Shown here: one piece after another, positions 61,032 to 64,000 of the stretch
Layout of the letters: each line of letters starts with the position of its first letter
Numbering within the stretch: the first letter of the stretch is position 1
Assembly: GCF_029893635.1 (NCBI RefSeq)
Contig: NZ_JARXYR010000002.1
Location: 1,277,001 to 1,341,000 of the forward strand
Reading direction: 5' to 3'
Source: Variovorax sp. TBS-050B
Lineage (GTDB): Bacteria > Pseudomonadota > Gammaproteobacteria > Burkholderiales > Burkholderiaceae_C
Length of the DNA: 64,000 nucleotides
The notes under the pieces: generated by a model
Seen by the model: only the letters and a program-made list of their open reading frames with translations
Told to the model about the DNA's origin: nothing
The model's database searches: none
Position numbers and translations under genes: made by a program

Positions 61032-62474
61032 ATGAAGCTCTTCCAGCGCGCGCAGCGCTCCCTGTTCGGCGAGATCCTCGACTGGATGCTCACGCCGCTG
61101 TTGCTGCTGGTGCCGGTGAGCATCGGCGTCACGTGGCTGGTGGCACAGGGCATCGCCAATGCGCCGTTCGACCGTGCGCTCGAGTACAACGTGCAGACGC
61201 TGGCGCGGCTGGTCACGGTGCAGCAGGGCCAGACGACCTTCGTGCTGCCGCAGCCGGCGCGCGAGATCCTGCGCGCGGACGATGCGGACCGCGTGTACTA
61301 CCAGCTGCTCGACAGCCACGGCAAGCTGGTCAGCGGCGAGGCCGACGTGCCGCATCCCAATCAGGACGAGCCCCCCGCGATCGGCGTGGTGACGCTGCGC
61401 AACGGCGAGATGCGCGGCAAGCCGGTGCGCGTGGCCTCGCTCTGGCTGGCCAGCCAGGACGATGCGGCGCCGGCCCTGCTGCAGGTGGCCGAAACGCGCG
61501 AGAAGCAGTCGGTGCTCGCGACCGAGATCATCAAGGGCGTGCTGCTGCCGCAGTTCGCGATCCTGCCGCTGGCGGTGCTGCTGATCTGGCTCGCGCTGGT
61601 GCGCGGGATCAAGCCGCTGTCGGTGGTGGAAGCGCGCATCCGCGAGCGCCGCCCAGGGGACCTGAGCCCGCTCGACGAGTCCTCCGTACCGCTAGAGGTG
61701 GTGCCGCTGGTCTCGTCGGTGAACGAGCTGCTCGACAAGCTCAACGATTCGATCCACACGCAGAAGCGTTTCCTCGCTGATGCGGCGCACCAGCTCAAGA
61801 CGCCGCTCGCGGGCCTGCGCATGCAGGCCGACCTGGCGCAGCGCGAGGGCGCCAATGCCGACGAGCTCAAGCAGTCGCTCAAGCAGATCGGCCGCGCCAG
61901 CGTGCGCGCCACGCACACGGTCAACCAGCTGCTTTCGCTCGCGCGGGCGGAGAGCACCGGCGCGGGCACCGGGCGCCAGCCCTGCGACCTGGCGCGGCTC
62001 ACGATCGAGGTGGTGCGCGAGGCGGTGCCGCGGGCCATCGAGCGCCGCGTGGACCTGGGCTACGACGGCGCCCAGCCGGGCGCGCCGGGCGTGGTGCTCG
62101 AAGGCAACGCCACGCTGCTGAAGGAGCTGATCCGCAACCTGGTCGACAACGCGATCAACTACACGCCTTCCAGCGACGAGCGCCCGGGCGTGATCACGGC
62201 GCGCGTGCTGGCCGATCCCTTCGGCCACGTGGTGCTGCTGCAGGTGGAGGACAACGGGCCGGGCATCGCCGAAGCCGACCGCGAGCTGGTGTTCGAGCCC
62301 TTCTACCGCGTGCTCGGCAACGAGGCCGACGGTTCGGGGCTGGGCCTGCCGATCGTGCGCGAGATCGCCAACCTGCACCATGCGCAGGTGAAGCTCGAGG
62401 ATGCGCATCCGGGCCGGCAGCCGCCCGGGGCGCGCTTCACGGTGCGCTTCGAGGGCGAATCCGCGGCGGACTGA
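61032..62474 (+). CDS. sensor histidine kinase (TctE/QseC-like)
   Basis: A 480-residue membrane kinase, partner of the preceding regulator. A first transmembrane helix (about 18-40, MLTPLLLLVPVSIGVTWLVA), a periplasmic TctE-type N-terminal sensor (about 41-175; NAPFDRALEYNVQTLARLV, PAREILRADDADRVYYQLLD), a second helix (about 180-200), HAMP-like linker, HisKA His in FLADAAHQLKTPLAGLRMQA (about residue 255), and HATPase_c with NLVDNAINYTP, VEDNGPGI and GSGLGLPIV. The periplasmic domain matches TctE sensors of tricarboxylates. A Bug-type receptor gene exists at the start of the window but too far to link. Confidence 0.9.
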   Translation: MKLFQRAQRSLFGEILDWMLTPLLLLVPVSIGVTWLVAQGIANAPFDRALEYNVQTLARLVTVQQGQTTFVLPQPAREILRADDADRVYYQLLDSHGKLVSGEADVPHPNQDEPPAIGVVTLRNGEMRGKPVRVASLWLASQDDAAPALLQVAETREKQSVLATEIIKGVLLPQFAILPLAVLLIWLALVRGIKPLSVVEARIRERRPGDLSPLDESSVPLEVVPLVSSVNELLDKLNDSIHTQKRFLADAAHQLKTPLAGLRMQADLAQREGANADELKQSLKQIGRASVRATHTVNQLLSLARAESTGAGTGRQPCDLARLTIEVVREAVPRAIERRVDLGYDGAQPGAPGVVLEGNATLLKELIRNLVDNAINYTPSSDERPGVITARVLADPFGHVVLLQVEDNGPGIAEADRELVFEPFYRVLGNEADGSGLGLPIVREIANLHHAQVKLEDAHPGRQPPGARFTVRFEGESAAD

Positions 62475-62489
62475 CCGGCGGGCGGGCGC

Positions 62490-62678
62490 TCAGGGGGCGG
62501 CCCGGGCGTCCTTGCGGATCTGCAGCCACTCGGGATGCACCTGGCGCCCGAGGCGCTGCGGCTCGCGCTCGTTCAGGCTTGCGGGCGCGAGGCCGAAGCC
62601 GGCGAGATCGCCGCGCGACCACAGCCAGTAGCCGGCATTGGCGAGCAGCAGGAGGACGAGGAAGAGACGCAGCTTCAT
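62490..62678 (-). CDS. small single-pass membrane protein, likely SPOR-family remnant
   Basis: A 62-residue protein: MKLRLFLVLLLLANAGYWLW is one membrane-spanning helix, followed by SRGDLAGFGLAPASLNEREP and QRLGRQVHPEWLQIRKDARA. I recall this start (LFL..LLLLANAGYW.W ... GLAP ... EP.RL..QV.PE) as that of Comamonadaceae SPOR-domain proteins beside birA, in which a SPOR domain follows. Here the protein stops before any SPOR domain. It follows birA by 12 bases and is converging on the tctE-like gene. It may be functional as a short protein or a truncated remnant. Confidence 0.55.
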   Translation of the reverse strand: MKLRLFLVLLLLANAGYWLWSRGDLAGFGLAPASLNEREPQRLGRQVHPEWLQIRKDARAAP

Positions 62679-62690
62679 GGTGGCCGCGTC

Positions 62691-63533
62691 TCAGAGCGCC
62701 ATGCCGCGCGGGCGCACGCTGACTTCGTCGCTCGAGACCATCTGCAGCCCTTCGGCGGTGCGCACCTGCAGCTCGCCGCCCCAGGCCACGCCTTCGCACA
62801 GGCCGGCGGTGCCGTCGCTGAGCTGGACCTCGCGGCCGCGCAGCGCATCGCGCGCGGCAAAGCGTTCGGCGAAGGGCGCGAAGCCCCGCGTCTCGAAGGC
62901 CTGCACGCTGCGCACCAGCGGCGCCGCCAGCTCGGCCAGCACCTCGGGCGCGCGTGCGTCGGGCCGCCATTGGCGCAGCCACGCCGGCGGGGTGCGCATG
63001 CCCTCGGCCTCGCGCGGGCCGATGTTGATGCCGATGCCGATCACGAGGTAGCGCGCCGCGGCGGCGGCCGTGGCGTCGGCGCGCGCCGCATGCGGCACCG
63101 CGGTCTCGATCAGGATGCCGGCGAGCTTGCGGTCGTCCACCCACAGGTCGTTCGGCCACTTGAGCGCGACCCCCGCCGCGCCCGTGGGGTCGAGGCTCTC
63201 GGCCACGGCGACGCCGACGGCGAGCGACAGGCCCGCCCAGTCGCGCGGTGCGAGCGGCAGCGCCAGCGAGAAGGTGAGCGACGAAGACACGGCCGCCGCC
63301 TCGTCGCGGCGCTGCGCGCTCTGCCAGGGCCGCCCGAGCCGGCCGCGCCCGGCGGTCTGGTGTTCGGCCACGAGCAGCACCGGCTCGCTGCGGCCGGCGC
63401 GCGCGCGGCGCATCAGCTCGGCATTGGTCGAATCGATCTCGGCCACGGCCTCGACGGCGAAGCCCGGCAGCAGCGGCGCCACCGCCGCGGCAATGCGGTC
63501 TTCGAACCAGGAGGCGGCCGTGGCGCTCGTCAT
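62691..63533 (-). CDS. birA: biotin--[acetyl-CoA-carboxylase] ligase (class I, no HTH)
   Basis: A 280-residue enzyme that forms biotinyl-AMP and attaches biotin to AccB. The biotin/ATP loop TAGRGRLGRPWQS is at about residue 60, followed by KWPNDLWVDDRKLAGILIET (catalytic Lys) and YLVIGIGINIG; the C-terminal SH3-like domain is in RGREVQLSDGTAGLCEGV and MVSSDEVSVRPRG. There is no N-terminal helix-turn-helix, so it is not a transcriptional repressor, unlike Escherichia coli BirA. It sits 8 bases after the SET-domain gene. Confidence 0.93.
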   Translation of the reverse strand: MTSATAASWFEDRIAAAVAPLLPGFAVEAVAEIDSTNAELMRRARAGRSEPVLLVAEHQTAGRGRLGRPWQSAQRRDEAAAVSSSLTFSLALPLAPRDWAGLSLAVGVAVAESLDPTGAAGVALKWPNDLWVDDRKLAGILIETAVPHAARADATAAAAARYLVIGIGINIGPREAEGMRTPPAWLRQWRPDARAPEVLAELAAPLVRSVQAFETRGFAPFAERFAARDALRGREVQLSDGTAGLCEGVAWGGELQVRTAEGLQMVSSDEVSVRPRGMAL

Positions 63534-63541
63534 GTGTCCGG

Positions 63542-64000
63542 TCAGCCCTCGGCTTTGCGGGCTTTCTTCTTCTTTTCCGATTTCTTCTCGGCCTTCTTTT
63601 CAGCCTTCTTTTCGGCCTTGCGGGCTTCCTTCTTCTTTTCCGCCTTCTTCTTTTCGGCCTTCTTTGCGGACTTCTTTTTCTTCTTTTCCTCGTCCTCGTC
63701 CTTCGGCGTCAGCAGCGTGCCGCGGCAGTTCTCGGAACCGCACCAGCACGGAAACTCGGACAGCAGCTTCGGCGTGTAGGGCTCGTCGATGATCAGGCCG
63801 TAGTCGTAGTTGAGTTCTTCTCCTGCAGCAATGTTGCGCAGTGCCTTGATATAAACGCGCCCATCGACCTCGTCGGCTTCGCAGTTCGGATCGCAGGAGT
63901 GGTTGATCCAGCGGGCGGCATTGCCGTTGACGTTGCCGTCGATCACCCGTCCGTCGTCGATGTGGAAGTAGAAGGTGTGGTTCGGCTGGGCGGGGTCGTG
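63542..64000 (-). CDS. SET-domain protein lysine methyltransferase with Lys-rich tail (partial)
   Basis: Only the C-terminal ~152 residues are inside the window. The SET signature is clear: HTFYFHIDDGRVIDGNVNGN, ARWINHSCDPNCEADEVDG (NHSC motif), ALRNIAAGEELNYDYG (ELNYDYG), followed by a post-SET zinc motif FPCWCGSENCRGTLL (Cys-X-Cys-X4-Cys). These bind S-adenosylmethionine and substrate Lys. After this comes a 53-residue tail with 26 Lys, made of AEKK/KKAE blocks, like the tail of histone H1 or AlgP/Bpsgi proteins. It may bind DNA. The N-terminus is outside the window. Bacterial SET proteins have been found in Chlamydia and Legionella; the role here is unknown. Confidence 0.88.
   Translation of the reverse strand, partial: HDPAQPNHTFYFHIDDGRVIDGNVNGNAARWINHSCDPNCEADEVDGRVYIKALRNIAAGEELNYDYGLIIDEPYTPKLLSEFPCWCGSENCRGTLLTPKDEDEEKKKKKSAKKAEKKKAEKKKEARKAEKKAEKKAEKKSEKKKKARKAEG

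Overview
This 64 kb window is high-GC, gene-dense chromosomal DNA of a Comamonadaceae beta-proteobacterium, most likely Variovorax or a close relative. The evidence is the combination of a Bug-type solute receptor, the glnE/yhdP/nitrilase order, sucCD near recA-recX, a beta-proteobacterial minor-pilin operon, and an intergenic repeat of a kind I recall from Variovorax chromosomes. I see no tRNA, rRNA, insertion sequence, prophage or CRISPR array; this is core and lineage-specific chromosome.

Layout. 1-6.2 kb: a GntR-controlled catabolic block (alpha/beta hydrolase start, threonate/3-hydroxyacid dehydrogenase, Bug receptor, GntR regulator) next to an orphan E1 2-oxoacid dehydrogenase (frameshifted) divergent from its likely Lrp-type regulator. 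6.3-11.5 kb: cell-envelope genes (PhoX phosphatase, MltA transglycosylase, a 51-residue membrane protein, two OmpA-like lipoproteins). 11.5-19.2 kb: a leftward operon yhdP (frameshifted) - nitrilase - DctS/DctR-like two-component pair. 19.2-23.2 kb: glnE-rlpA. 23.2-26.6 kb: an ECF41 sigma factor and its carboxymuconolactone-decarboxylase partner, both with perfect ECF41 promoters, then a diiron protein and a periplasmic glutathione peroxidase. 26.6-37.5 kb: GST, purB, a PepSY/TonB-receptor pair, yaeQ, two small zinc-site proteins, a manganese riboswitch with terC, a holin-like membrane protein and a BepA-like protease. 37.5-48.6 kb: moaC, then the type IV pilus block: a PglL-like O-oligosaccharyltransferase, pilE-fimT-pilV-pilW-pilX-pilY1, a TonB-like protein, and convergent major pilin pilA with a sigma-54 promoter. 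48.6-53.5 kb: a signalling operon (PP2C phosphatase, FHA protein, CHASE2 nucleotide cyclase, cyclic-nucleotide phosphodiesterase), then a decayed terC fragment. 53.5-64 kb: sucCD (sucC frameshifted), argC, membrane protein, SRPBCC protein, recX-recA with LexA sites, MarR, a TctDE/QseBC-like two-component pair, a short membrane protein, birA and a SET-domain methyltransferase with a histone-H1-like tail.

Themes. Pilus genes and the cyclic-nucleotide operon lie side by side and may act together on surface behaviour (inference). Several genes carry readable regulation: Lrp box, GntR inverted repeat, ECF41 promoters, Mn2+ riboswitch, sigma-54 promoter plus a 5'-terminal stem-loop on pilA, tandem LexA sites on recA.

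Caution. Three long conserved genes (aceE-like, yhdP, sucC) are each broken by exactly one extra base while both halves remain perfectly conserved. Because sucC and sucD share one TCA-cycle complex, sequence error is at least as likely as real mutation.
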